This document shows, one piece after another, positions 9,179 through 17,430 of a stretch of 21,601 bases of DNA (within the stretch, counting starts at the first letter, position 1; each line of letters opens with the position of its first letter). Origin of the DNA: JBCCEV01 sp039030125 (lineage in GTDB: Bacteria > Pseudomonadota > Gammaproteobacteria > Ga0077536). Below the pieces are notes generated by a model that saw only the letters and a list, made by a program, of their open reading frames with translations, was not told the origin of the DNA and did no database searches. The translations under genes and the position numbers were made by a program. Location of the stretch: positions 1 through 21,601 of the forward strand of contig JBCCEV010000068.1 of assembly GCA_039030125.1 (NCBI GenBank), read 5' to 3'.

Positions 9179-10653
9179 TGTAGTTGCCTCGAAAGCAATT
9201 CCTGGGCGACCGCACGATCACTAAAAGGCACCGCACTATCGGCGAAGATCTGCTGGCCCTCGTGTCCTTTGCCTGCAATCAGAACGATGTCCCCTGGCCC
9301 ACAACCATCGATAGCGGCCGCAATCGCCACACGTCGGTCGTCGATAACGTCCACTTGGGCATGAGCTCCGATACCGCGCAGCACCGCCACATTTATCGCC
9401 TCAAGAGATTCGCCGCGCGGGTTGTCCGCGGTCAGAAAGATCCGATCGGCGTGATGCGCAACAGCGGCCCCCATTAAGGGTCGCTTTTCGGTATCACGAT
9501 CACCTCCACATCCAAACACACAGCGAAGTTCGCCTTCACAGATCCCCCGCAAACATCTCAAGGCAGCATGCAATGCATCGGGGGTATGCGCGTAATCAAC
9601 ATAGACCTGGAAACTACAGTCGCGGTCGCTAACCAGTTCAAGTCGTCCGGGCGGCGCGCCCACGCTAGCCAAGGCTTGGCAAGCCTGATCAAGTTCAACG
9701 CCGAGTGCCAGTGCGGCGGTGAGCGTTGCGAGCAGATTATCGACGTTGAACTCACCGATTAGATTTGTGCGCAAAACCGCCTGGCCTTGATCATGCCTAA
9801 TTAGAATTTCCGTGCCGCTAGCCGAAGATGCGACCACTTGGCCGACGACGAACCTCGCCGCGGGTTGCAAATTCTTGGACCGTCCATAGCGCCAAATGAT
9901 GACGTCGCGACTAATCTGCCCTTCGAGGCGTGCCGAGAACGCTTCATCGGCGTTGAGTACTGCGACTCGCAATTGGGCTTTTGTGAACAGCCGCGCCTTG
10001 GCCTCGGCATAGCGTTCCGCGTCACCGTGGTAATCGAGATGATCTGTTTGCAAATTCGTGAGCACGGCGACCGCGATTTGAAGCGCATCCAAGCGGCCTT
10101 GCGCCAAACCGTGCGAGGAAGCTTCCAGCGCTGCACCGCTGCAACCGGAATCTGAAAAAGACCTCAATAACCGGTTGATTGAGATAACGTCCGGTGTCGT
10201 GTTCGACGTTTGATTGAGCGCCCGTGCCTGACCTGCACCCAAAGTGCCGATATATCCCCAGGCTTGTCCTAACTGTTCAAACAGATGGGCGAGTAAATGG
10301 GCGACCGTCGTCTTGCCATTGGTGCCAGTAATCGCACAAACGTTGAGGCGCTTGGACGGCGAATCGAAAAACCGATCAGCGATCACGCCGAGGTGTCTGT
10401 TTAGCTCGTCGACATAAAGGCAATTTTCTACCGCCAACTTTTCGCTGGTATCCACCACGCCATGTAAAATTGCAGCGGCCCCGCGGTCTAATGCCTCTTC
10501 GATGAAACTGGCGCCATCGGTTCGGTGCCCTTTGAGGGCAAGGAAACAATCGCCCGGCGTTACCAAGCGGCTGTCCAGACTAAGGCCTGTAATGTCAGGA
10601 TCACAGTGGCTCCCGCGCGACTCAAAACCCTCGATTAAGGTTCCCAACCTCAT
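9175..10653 (-). CDS. murE: UDP-MurNAc-L-Ala-D-Glu--meso-diaminopimelate ligase
   Basis: Cytoplasmic Mur ligase adding the third stem-peptide residue. The 492 aa product shows the P-loop ITGTNGKTT (108-116), EASSHGLAQGRL, NLQTDHLDYHGD and YAEAKARLF with the Lys (about 219) that is carbamylated in this family. It also has YVDYAHTPDAL and DNPRGE (410-415). DNPR is the known signature for meso-diaminopimelate rather than lysine, as expected for a Gram-negative wall. ATG start, overlapping ftsI as ATGA, with GAGG seven bases upstream; the end overlaps murF as TTGA. Confidence 0.98.
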   Translation of the reverse strand: MRLGTLIEGFESRGSHCDPDITGLSLDSRLVTPGDCFLALKGHRTDGASFIEEALDRGAAAILHGVVDTSEKLAVENCLYVDELNRHLGVIADRFFDSPSKRLNVCAITGTNGKTTVAHLLAHLFEQLGQAWGYIGTLGAGQARALNQTSNTTPDVISINRLLRSFSDSGCSGAALEASSHGLAQGRLDALQIAVAVLTNLQTDHLDYHGDAERYAEAKARLFTKAQLRVAVLNADEAFSARLEGQISRDVIIWRYGRSKNLQPAARFVVGQVVASSASGTEILIRHDQGQAVLRTNLIGEFNVDNLLATLTAALALGVELDQACQALASVGAPPGRLELVSDRDCSFQVYVDYAHTPDALHAALRCLRGICEGELRCVFGCGGDRDTEKRPLMGAAVAHHADRIFLTADNPRGESLEAINVAVLRGIGAHAQVDVIDDRRVAIAAAIDGCGPGDIVLIAGKGHEGQQIFADSAVPFSDRAVAQELLSRQLH

Positions 10654-12374
10654 CGCCAGACCTCATCGAACGAAGCCAGGGCTGTGAGTTCCGGGAATTC
10701 CGTAGCGGAAGGCTCACTGGGCGTGAGATTGAAAATTCTTACCGCCTCGGTCATGACATTGGCGAATACTGGCGCCGCGACGCGGCCCCCGAAATATTCC
10801 CCGCTATGCGGCTCATCGATAACTACGACGGCAACAAAGCGCGGCTGTTCGACCGGCAACATGCCAGCAAATAGCGATAGATACTGATCCTCGACGTAAC
10901 CCTGGGTCGAAATCTTGTGAACCGTGCCCGTTTTACCGGCGACCGCAAACCCGTCAACCTGCGCGGCTTTACCGGTGCCATTCGCAACGACTTTTTTTAG
11001 CATGCGCCGTACGGTCTTAGCCGTAGCGGTGCTCAATGCTGGTTCACGCCAGGCAGGTTTGCTGGTCCGAACGATGCTCAGCGGCTTGATGAAACCGTCG
11101 TCGGCTAAAGTCATATAAGCACGCGTGAGCTGTAGCGCGTTCACTGACAGCCCATAACCGAAAGCGAGCGTCGCATGCTCGATTTCGCGCCAATTTCTAT
11201 GGTCATGAAAAACGCCAAAGACCTCTCCGGGTAAACCCGAATCGGTCAACGAACCAAAACCCGCTGCTCGAAATACGTGCCACAAGGTTTCGGCTTCCAA
11301 AGAAAGGGCGATGCGACTTGCGCCGACGTTACTGGAACGCTCAAGCACGCCAGCAATCGATATCTCACCGAAATTTCTGATATCCCGGATGACGTGTTTA
11401 CCGACCTTGAAGTGGCCAGGCGCCGTTTGTACTTTCGTTGATTCATCGTAGGAGCCGGCTTCTAACGCGGCGGCTACGGTAAACGGTTTAATGGTCGACC
11501 CCGGTTCGAACAAATCGGTGACCGCACGGTTACGGTAGCGCTCGCCGGCAAAGTCATCCCGGTTATTTGGATTGAATGACGGTTGATTGACTAACGCCAA
11601 GATTTCACCCGAACGAATATCCGCGACCACCATAGAACCCGCACGCGCCTGGTGCGCGCTGACCGCGGTTTTTAGTTCACGATAGGCGGCGTACTGCAGT
11701 CGTTTGTCGATGCTCAAGTGGAGATCTTCTGCTGGTTCTCGCGGCTGGATGCGCTCGACGTCGGCGATCACACGCCCTAATCGATCGCGCATTACCCGGC
11801 GCAGACCTGCTTTACCGGACAACAGCTCGTTGAAAGCGAGTTCGATTCCTTCTTGGCCAACGTCATCGACATTCGTAAACCCCAACAAATGTGATGTCAC
11901 CTCGCTTGACGGGTAATAGCGTTTTTGTTCCTCGGCAAGATGGACTCCGGGGATCTTCAATGCCGCTATCTGTTGCGCTTCATGTGGCGCAATGTGGCGG
12001 CGCAGATAAACAAATCGTTTTTCTCTGCGAGGCGCAACCAAAGCGTCAAAATGCTCCACCGTTGTCTCAAGAACTGCCGCCAAAGCTTGCCAACGCGATT
12101 TCTGGCCAAGGAACTCTACCGGTTCAACCCAAACGGACTGCACCGGTGTGGAAATCGCCAGGTGATTGCCATTGCGATCGAGGATCATGCCGCGCGAAAC
12201 CGCGGTTTCCACGACTCGCAGATGGCGCGCATCGGCGTGGTTCTGCAAGAATTCACCCTCTTTGAGCTGGAGGTCGACAGCTCGCCATATAAGGCACGCC
12301 GCTAAAACCAAAAATATCCAAGTAACCAACCAACGCCGCCCAGCGGCGAGCCGAACATGCTTGTAATCAATCAT
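10650..12374 (-). CDS. ftsI: Penicillin-binding protein 3, septal transpeptidase
   Basis: Division-specific class B penicillin-binding protein crosslinking septal peptidoglycan with FtsW. From the ATG at 12374 the product is 574 aa: a short basic cytoplasmic end, one membrane anchor (about 15-33), a pedestal domain with RGMILDRNG, then the transpeptidase domain. All three active-site motifs are present: STIK (Ser293-Lys296), SSN (347-349) and KTG (481-483). The ATG overlaps the ftsL stop as ATGA. A longer reading from 12458 adds 28 residues inside ftsL and is not needed. The stop overlaps murE as ATGA. Confidence 0.97.
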   Translation of the reverse strand: MIDYKHVRLAAGRRWLVTWIFLVLAACLIWRAVDLQLKEGEFLQNHADARHLRVVETAVSRGMILDRNGNHLAISTPVQSVWVEPVEFLGQKSRWQALAAVLETTVEHFDALVAPRREKRFVYLRRHIAPHEAQQIAALKIPGVHLAEEQKRYYPSSEVTSHLLGFTNVDDVGQEGIELAFNELLSGKAGLRRVMRDRLGRVIADVERIQPREPAEDLHLSIDKRLQYAAYRELKTAVSAHQARAGSMVVADIRSGEILALVNQPSFNPNNRDDFAGERYRNRAVTDLFEPGSTIKPFTVAAALEAGSYDESTKVQTAPGHFKVGKHVIRDIRNFGEISIAGVLERSSNVGASRIALSLEAETLWHVFRAAGFGSLTDSGLPGEVFGVFHDHRNWREIEHATLAFGYGLSVNALQLTRAYMTLADDGFIKPLSIVRTSKPAWREPALSTATAKTVRRMLKKVVANGTGKAAQVDGFAVAGKTGTVHKISTQGYVEDQYLSLFAGMLPVEQPRFVAVVVIDEPHSGEYFGGRVAAPVFANVMTEAVRIFNLTPSEPSATEFPELTALASFDEVWR

Positions 12375-12631
12375 TGGTGCCGCCCCGGCACTCGGTGGTA
12401 GGTGATCATCGAAAGCTGCTCTCTCGCGATCGTTTCTACCCGACCCTGGGTTCCCCAAGTTGCTTGCTCAAGAAGTAGTTGTCCCCATTCGCGGTTTATT
12501 TCAGCTTCCTCAGCGCGCAAGGTCTGTAGTTGCACGAACAACGATCGTGCTTCGTGCCGGTTTACCACCAGTTGAATTGAGCTTGCGAACGCGAGCGCCG
12601 CTAACAATAAAATCAAGAAACCTGTTCTCAT
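12371..12631 (-). CDS. ftsL: Cell division protein FtsL
   Basis: Small bitopic divisome protein that forms a complex with FtsB and FtsQ and helps activate FtsWI. The 86 aa product has a membrane segment at residues 4-20 (FLILLLAALAFASSIQL), then a periplasmic stretch with heptad-like spacing of Leu/Ile consistent with a coiled coil (about 32-60). It ends with the REQLSMITYHRVPG-like tail typical of FtsL (family pattern ...LGM..P...). Length is at the short end for gammaproteobacteria. ATGA overlaps at both ends (with rsmH and ftsI). Sequence similarity is low in this family, so position in the operon is a major part of the call. Confidence 0.93.
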   Translation of the reverse strand: MRTGFLILLLAALAFASSIQLVVNRHEARSLFVQLQTLRAEEAEINREWGQLLLEQATWGTQGRVETIAREQLSMITYHRVPGRHQ

Positions 12632-13581
12632 GCGACGCGCTCAAGAATGCGTAATCGCGCGCTACGCGCGCGAGGATTTCGGCTCACTTCTTGGGGTGAC
12701 GCCAAAATCGCTTTCTTAATGACACGGCGAAATTTCGGTGCGCTGTCGTAAGCGTTACGACTTTCTTGCTCATGTCCACGAAACGTACGCTTAACAACGC
12801 GATCCTCAAGGGAGTGGAAAGCGACAACCGCCAGGCGACCCTGAGATTTGAGATTCTCTACGGCGCTTGCTAGCCCTTGTTGTAACTCCCCCAGTTCGTC
12901 ATTGACAACGATACGCAGCGCTTGAAAGGTTCGAGTGGCAGGATCGATCCGACCTCGCCGCGGATGGCAACTGCGGACCAAATCGGCTAATTCGCTTGTC
13001 GTGGTGAGGGGGGCTCGGCGACGTTGCTCAACGACTCGCTTGGCGATCCGCCGGGACCACCGCTCCTCTCCAAACTGGTAGAGGGCATCTGCAAGGTCTT
13101 TTTCAGAAACGCCTGCCAGCCACTGTGCGGCTGTGGCCCCCGCACTGGGGTCCATCCGCATATCGAGCGGTCCATCGTTTTGGAAACTAAAGCCACGCTC
13201 GGGCGACTCTAGCTGCGGTGAGGAGACTCCGAGATCAAACAAAATCCCCGCGACCTCGTGCTGCCAACCAAGCTCGCCAAGGCGGCGATGCAGATCGCTT
13301 AACCGCGAGTGCCGCACGATTAGACGAGGATCTTTGCGCGCCGTTTGTTCGGCGGCCTCGATGGCGCTTGGGTCACGATCGAGCACGAGCAAACGCCCAT
13401 CGGGGCCAAGCTTTGCGAGAATTTCGTTGGTGTGTCCGCCACGCCCATAGGTTCCATCAACGTAGCGACCACGGGCATCGATGTTTAATGCCTCCAGGCA
13501 TTCATCGAGTAATACCGGGAGATGTTTGGGATGCTGGTGAGTATCCGCAGTTGCTGGAGAGCCCTCTAAAGCCTCGCTCAC
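12628..13581 (-). CDS. rsmH: 16S rRNA (cytosine(1402)-N4)-methyltransferase
   Basis: S-adenosylmethionine-dependent methyltransferase (formerly mraW) modifying the ribosomal decoding centre at C1402, the same nucleotide whose ribose is methylated by RsmI, also encoded in this window. The 317 aa product shows HLPVLLDECLEAL, the cofactor loop YVDGTYGRGGHT (40-51), FDLGVSSPQL, GFSFQNDGPLDMRMD, FHSLEDRVVKR and the C-terminal NPRARSARLR. The start is GTG, overlapping the mraZ stop as GTGA. No in-frame ATG upstream of the HLPVLL motif offers an alternative. The stop overlaps ftsL as ATGA. Confidence 0.97.
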   Translation of the reverse strand: MSEALEGSPATADTHQHPKHLPVLLDECLEALNIDARGRYVDGTYGRGGHTNEILAKLGPDGRLLVLDRDPSAIEAAEQTARKDPRLIVRHSRLSDLHRRLGELGWQHEVAGILFDLGVSSPQLESPERGFSFQNDGPLDMRMDPSAGATAAQWLAGVSEKDLADALYQFGEERWSRRIAKRVVEQRRRAPLTTTSELADLVRSCHPRRGRIDPATRTFQALRIVVNDELGELQQGLASAVENLKSQGRLAVVAFHSLEDRVVKRTFRGHEQESRNAYDSAPKFRRVIKKAILASPQEVSRNPRARSARLRILERVA

Positions 13582-14033
13582 AACGATAAGCTCGTCAGTC
13601 CACTTGCGCTGGATGACGATTCTTCGCCGGTGTCAGCCAGCCACGCGTCTCGTTCACCAGCCCAAAGTTCCTGACTCCAGATTTCGAGCTTATTGCCTTG
13701 GCCCAAAATGACGGCTTGTTTGGAAAACTTCGCGAAATCTCTCAGATCGGCACTGACGAGGATCCGGCCCTGTTTGTCGATCCGGCATTCGTTCGCATAG
13801 CCACGAATGATTTGTTTGGTACGACGCGACTGCTTATCGTAATCCGCGAGTGTCGCGAGCTTTTCCTCAATCGCCCGCCAGTCTTCGAACGGATACAGAA
13901 GCAGGGAGGGGTCCCACGGATTGACCGTCAGAATCAAGCCGTTTTCGTCGGCAAGCAATTGGTCACGAAAACGGGCAGGCACCGCGACGCGCCCCTTATC
14001 GTCAACACTAACTGTGCTCGAACCCCTGAACAT
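13578..14033 (-). CDS. mraZ: Transcriptional regulator MraZ
   Basis: DNA-binding repressor of the dcw operon and its first gene. The 151 aa product begins MFRGSSTVSVDDKGRVAVPA, the standard MraZ opening. It has two SpoVT/AbrB-type repeats: DDKGRVAVPARFRDQL (11-26) and IDKQGRILVSADLRDF (85-100). The tail after residue 136 is serine-rich and not conserved. An in-frame GTG at 14105 would add 24 residues, but it lies inside the operator and gives a non-family N-terminus, so I rejected it. The ribosome-binding site is weak. The likely target is the TGGGN repeat array 57 bases upstream. Confidence 0.96.
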   Translation of the reverse strand: MFRGSSTVSVDDKGRVAVPARFRDQLLADENGLILTVNPWDPSLLLYPFEDWRAIEEKLATLADYDKQSRRTKQIIRGYANECRIDKQGRILVSADLRDFAKFSKQAVILGQGNKLEIWSQELWAGERDAWLADTGEESSSSASGLTSLSL

Positions 14034-14089
14034 TGCCGTGCCACGTGCTCCGTTGAGTGGCGCACAAGCGACCAAACTGATCGGCTTAT

Positions 14090-14114
14090 ACCCACAATTC
14101 CCCACTTATCCCCA
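14090..14114 (-). promoter_or_regulatory. MraZ operator: three TGGGN direct repeats
   Basis: On the minus strand three pentamers, TGGGG, TGGGG and TGGGT, are separated by exactly five bases each (ATAAG, AATTG). This matches the described MraZ binding site of TGGGN repeats with 5-nt spacers. The array starts about one to two bases after the predicted transcription start and ends 57 bases before the mraZ ATG, so bound MraZ would block initiation or early elongation (inference). Confidence 0.85.
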
Positions 14115-14122
14115 CCGCGGGA

Positions 14123-14152
14123 ACTATAAGGAGACGGGCTTTAGAGTGTCAA
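14123..14152 (-). promoter_or_regulatory. Sigma-70 promoter of the mra/dcw operon
   Basis: Reading the minus strand: a perfect -35 TTGACA (14147-14152), an 18-base spacer, and -10 TATAGT (14123-14128), five of six to consensus. The transcription start is predicted near 14115-14117. It sits directly upstream of the MraZ operator and an A/T-rich stretch lies further upstream. It is the only clear promoter I see for the 13-gene operon. Confidence 0.8.
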
Positions 14153-14292
14153 GGAAATTTTGGCGATTTCTTGCTTATCTCTCAGTAACTTAGGGTGATT
14201 TTCCAGATTGTTTTTTGACGCTTTCCGGTTGCTTTCGATTTTTATTATTTGTATTCAGAAACCTACCGCTAATTCCTAGAATTTACTTGAGA
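14153..14292. other. Non-coding gap between rnpB 3' end and the mra promoter
   Basis: About 140 A/T-rich bases. I see no open frame with family features and no clear hairpin plus T-run that would terminate rnpB, so readthrough into mraZ cannot be excluded. The A/T-rich part next to the -35 could act as an UP element, but this is only a possibility. Confidence 0.5.
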
Positions 14293-14647
14293 TAACAAGT
14301 CGGCCTGTAAGCCGGGTTCTGTATCTGACGCGCAGCGACGATCATTCATCTGCGACATCTGTCACCAGATGCCTGTAGCGACCTACCCGGAAACTCACGC
14401 GGACAACGTTTGCGGTTAAGCGCGTTTCCCTATTTGGTCTTGCTCCAGGTGGGGTTTACCCTGCCACTGGCGTTGGCCAGCGCGGTGCGCTCTTACCGCA
14501 CCTTTTCACCCTTACCTCCTGGGAGGCGGTTTGTTTTCTGTGGCACTTTCCGTGGATTCACATCCCCCAGGCGTTACCTGGCACCCTGTCCTGCGGAGCC
14601 CGGACTTTCCTCTAGGCAAGCCTAGCGATCGCCCAGCCAACTTGTCG
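14293..14647 (-). ncRNA. rnpB: RNase P RNA (M1 RNA)
   Basis: Catalytic RNA of ribonuclease P, which cleaves the 5' leader from tRNA precursors. On the minus strand the universally conserved GAGGAAAGTCCGGGC block is at 14598-14612 near the 5' end, followed by CAGGGTGCCAGGTAACGCCTGG. The 3' conserved block ACAGAACCCGGCTTACAG is at 14305-14322. The ends can pair: ACAAGTTGGC at the 5' side with GCCGACTTGT at the 3' side forms a 10-bp P1 stem with one G-U pair. Length is about 350 bases, normal for A-type RNA. Exact ends are set by P1 and may be off by a few bases. It lies 43 bases downstream of rsmI on the same strand; I see no convincing own promoter. Confidence 0.95.
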
Positions 14648-14690
14648 GACGTTAGTCTCTCGCGAGCTGACTTTTAGCGCGACGTCTTAC

Positions 14691-15572
14691 CTAGCTCTCG
14701 CTCAGCCCATTGAGAAGTCGATACAGCTCGTTTCGTTTTGCGCCACTTAGCTCGCGCGCTATCACCAATGCATCGCGTTTGTTCACGTGTTTGAGCAAAA
14801 CCGTCAACAGTTGCCGCAATTCGTCCTCATCGTAGGGTTGCTTTTCGGCACCGTCGATGATGAGAACTAACTCCCCTTTGTTGGCGCCGTCATCGTTTGC
14901 CAAGCGTTCAATCAGCTCGCCGACTGCGCCGCGATAGACAGTCTCAAACCTTTTGGTCAGCTCCCTCGCGATCGCGACGCGACGCTTAAAACCGAAGTTT
15001 TGCTCGATCAACGAAAGCGTCTGCTTTATTCGATGCGGGGCTTCAAAAATGATGATCGGACGCGGCTCTGCAACCAGTGCCCCCAGACGTTTGTTAGCAG
15101 CCGCGCGGCGCGATGGCAGAAATCCCTCGAAAACGAAAGCGCCGCTTAGACCGACGACGCTAATGGCTGCAGTTAGAGCGCAAGCGCCGGGCACGGCGCG
15201 CACTGGGATCCCAAGTTCGAAAGCGGTCGCGATAAAGTGCTCACCCGGATCGGAAATCACGGGCGTGCCAGCATCACTGATCACCGCCACGGCTAGCGCC
15301 TGCTCGAGGATCTGGGCGAGGAGTTTTTCAGTGATCTTCTTTTCGTTGTGCTGATGCAGCGATAAGCAGGGCGTCGCTATTCCGTAGTAATCCAGCAGCC
15401 GCCGACTATGGCGCGTGTCTTCGGCAAGGATACGATCGACTGCGCGCAAAGTCGCAACGCCCCGGAACGTCATATCGTCAAGGTTCCCAATTGGCGTGGC
15501 AACGACATAGATTGCGGGGCGCTCGATTGACAGCTCACGATCGCCTGCAGATACTGCGTCGGTGCTTCTCAT
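14691..15572 (-). CDS. rsmI: 16S rRNA (cytidine(1402)-2'-O)-methyltransferase
   Basis: SAM-dependent tetrapyrrole-methylase-fold enzyme that methylates the ribose of C1402 in 16S rRNA, working on the same nucleotide as RsmH. The 293 aa product has VVATPIGNLDDMTFRG near residues 23-38, LAEDTRHSRRLLDYYGI, HQHNE, the cofactor-binding SDAGTPVISDPGE, PGACALTAAISVVGLSG, FEAPHRI and ARELTKRFETV. ATG at 15572 is chosen; a TTG sits one codon upstream. The 5' end overlaps the divergent lpoA coding region by 11 bp. Its stop lies 43 bases from rnpB. Confidence 0.96.
   Translation of the reverse strand: MRSTDAVSAGDRELSIERPAIYVVATPIGNLDDMTFRGVATLRAVDRILAEDTRHSRRLLDYYGIATPCLSLHQHNEKKITEKLLAQILEQALAVAVISDAGTPVISDPGEHFIATAFELGIPVRAVPGACALTAAISVVGLSGAFVFEGFLPSRRAAANKRLGALVAEPRPIIIFEAPHRIKQTLSLIEQNFGFKRRVAIARELTKRFETVYRGAVGELIERLANDDGANKGELVLIIDGAEKQPYDEDELRQLLTVLLKHVNKRDALVIARELSGAKRNELYRLLNGLSES
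15527..15555 (+). promoter_or_regulatory. Putative sigma-70 promoter of lpoA, inside rsmI
   Basis: Plus strand: perfect -35 TTGACA (15527-15532), 17-base spacer, -10 GATACT (15550-15555, four of six). The predicted transcription start is about 15561-15563, practically on the lpoA GTG at 15562. The elements lie within the rsmI 5' coding sequence on the opposite strand. Confidence 0.55.
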
Positions 15573-17430
15573 CAATCAGTTCTTTCGCCAATTCGCGCTA
15601 ATCGCGTTTCTCATCGTCGTTGTTATTGTGAGCGGCTGCACCAGCTCTAGTCGTCCGGCCACATCAACGGCGCCCAAATCCGATCGCCAGCTTGCTCGCG
15701 ACCAAATCGCTCTGGGCAATTATCTGGCAGCCGCACGTTCTTTTGAATCGGCCAGTGCGGCTAGCGACAGCGAAGAGCGAGATCGATTACAGTTGATGGC
15801 GGCCTTAGCGTACCAAGAAGGCGGCGATTTCCAAGCTGCGGATTCCATCGTCGCCGCCAGTACAACCGCGGATGCGCTCGCGGTTAAGTTGGCAAACTTA
15901 GCAAAAGCACGTTCCCTGCTGACGACAGGCTTCCACGAAGATGCGCTCGCCGTCGCCAGGCAAGTTGATCCCCTAAATTTGACGCCGTTTCAGAAAAGCG
16001 TCAGAGCTCGGGTGATAGGCACTGCTGCCTTAACTGCAGGGCAATATGATGTGGCAGCGCTGCATCTGTCGGAAAGCCACCGATATCGGCTGGCCGGCAT
16101 CGATAATTCGTCATTATTGGCGGCGACCTGGCGCGCGCTCACGCGCTTACCCAATGCTGAGCTTGCGGTGCACGCGGGTCATAGGGATCCCGTAATCTCC
16201 GGTTGGTATCGCTTGGCCCAACGTTATCGCGCGAGCGGCATCGACCAATCTTCACTTAACGCCGGCTTGGCGGCGTGGCAGACGCAGTACGCCACTCATC
16301 CGGCGTCGGCCTATCTAGAGACGTTACTCGCCGAAATAGAACGCGCGAGAATCTTGCCGCGCCAAATTGGCGTGGTGTTACCGTTTGACGGTGATTATGC
16401 ACAGGCCTCGCAGGCGGTTCGCGACGGTATCCTAACGGCGTGGTACGGCGACCGCAGCGCCCAGCGCCCAACGTTGAAATTCTATGCCAGCGGTAGCGAT
16501 ATTACGCTCGCTTACCAACAAGCTGTCAGCGAGGGCGCCGAAGCCATCATCGGCCCGTTGACAAAAGACGGTGTGAAAGCGCTTGCGGATCTAGACACCT
16601 TGAGCACGCCGGTTCTTGCGCTGAACGTACCGCCAGGCACCTCAATGGCCGCGGCCGAGCAACTTTACAGCTTTGCTCTACTACCGGAGGGCGAGGCGAA
16701 ACAGGTCGCGAGTTTCGCCTACACTCAAGGACATCGCCGGGTACTCCTGATTGGGCCCTCCAACACCTGGGGCAATCGGCTATTGGAAGCCTATCGAAAC
16801 CAGTGGGAAACATTGGGAGGCGAGGTCGTTGCCGAACAGCGGTTCTCAAAGGGTGATGGTGAATTTTCGAACGCTGTAAAACGGGCATTGAATATCGATT
16901 TTTCCGCGGCGCGGGCCGCCACGCTGCGTGCCGATCTATCTCGTGCGATTGAATTTGAACCTCGTCGTCGCCAGGACATTGACGCTGTGCTCATTGCCGC
17001 GCGGCCGCAAGATGGTCGTCAGCTGCTGCCTCAATTACGCTACTACCGAGCAGAAAATATCGCCACCTTCGCAACATCTCATGTGTACGCGGGCGTTGCC
17101 GATCCAAGCTTGGATCACGATCTCAACGGTCTGGTCTTTGGCGACATGCCGTGGTTGTTTGGATTAAGAGATCCAAATTCGTTCGCCAGTGCGCATCAGA
17201 ATTGGCGAGATATGCCACGGGGCTTACAACGCTTATTCGCCTTCGGCTTGGATGCCTATCGCGTGATGCCTCAGCTTCATCAGCTTAAGTATCAGCCGCT
17301 GACCCGCTTTGACGGCGTTACCGGCGTATTAAGCGCAGACGATACCGGCGTATTGCACCGTCAGCTAGTGTGGTTGAGATTCAATAACGGCATACCGGGA
17401 GTTATCGAAAGCGGCTCCCAACAACGATGA
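15562..17430 (+). CDS. lpoA: Penicillin-binding protein activator LpoA (LppC family lipoprotein)
   Basis: Outer-membrane lipoprotein that reaches through the periplasm to stimulate the PBP1A transpeptidase. The 622 aa product has a lipoprotein signal peptide ending in VSGC with Cys26 as the lipidated residue; Thr at +2 favours the outer membrane. A helical, TPR-like N-domain follows (about 45-240), then a periplasmic-binding-protein type I fold (about 260-615) starting at RQIGVVLPFDGDYAQASQ, with AIIGPLTKDGV and RRVLLIGPSNTWGNR. The only usable start is GTG at 15562; there is no upstream in-frame ATG and the ribosome-binding site is poor. It overlaps rsmI head to head and ends in an ATGA overlap with yraN. 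Confidence 0.93.
   Translation: MLLINQFFRQFALIAFLIVVVIVSGCTSSSRPATSTAPKSDRQLARDQIALGNYLAAARSFESASAASDSEERDRLQLMAALAYQEGGDFQAADSIVAASTTADALAVKLANLAKARSLLTTGFHEDALAVARQVDPLNLTPFQKSVRARVIGTAALTAGQYDVAALHLSESHRYRLAGIDNSSLLAATWRALTRLPNAELAVHAGHRDPVISGWYRLAQRYRASGIDQSSLNAGLAAWQTQYATHPASAYLETLLAEIERARILPRQIGVVLPFDGDYAQASQAVRDGILTAWYGDRSAQRPTLKFYASGSDITLAYQQAVSEGAEAIIGPLTKDGVKALADLDTLSTPVLALNVPPGTSMAAAEQLYSFALLPEGEAKQVASFAYTQGHRRVLLIGPSNTWGNRLLEAYRNQWETLGGEVVAEQRFSKGDGEFSNAVKRALNIDFSAARAATLRADLSRAIEFEPRRRQDIDAVLIAARPQDGRQLLPQLRYYRAENIATFATSHVYAGVADPSLDHDLNGLVFGDMPWLFGLRDPNSFASAHQNWRDMPRGLQRLFAFGLDAYRVMPQLHQLKYQPLTRFDGVTGVLSADDTGVLHRQLVWLRFNNGIPGVIESGSQQR

Noticed and set aside
12375..12458. 28-residue N-terminal extension of FtsI
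   Set aside because: It lies entirely inside ftsL, is Gly/Pro-rich and unlike FtsI N-termini; ATG 12374 gives the ATGA overlap.
14034..14105. MraZ extended N-terminally from GTG at 14105
   Set aside because: The start lies within the operator and only about ten bases after the predicted transcription start; the family begins at MFRG.
14085..14116. Plus-strand near-matches to DnaA boxes (TTATACCCA, TTATCCCCA)
   Set aside because: Each has a mismatch at a conserved position, and the pattern is fully explained by the regularly spaced MraZ TGGGN repeats.
14221..14245. CTTTCCGGTTGCTTTCG followed by a T-rich run as a possible terminator
   Set aside because: The two halves are direct rather than inverted repeats, so they cannot form a hairpin.
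14410..14625. 71-codon plus-strand frame opposite rnpB
   Set aside because: The region is the structured RNase P RNA on the other strand; the frame is incidental.
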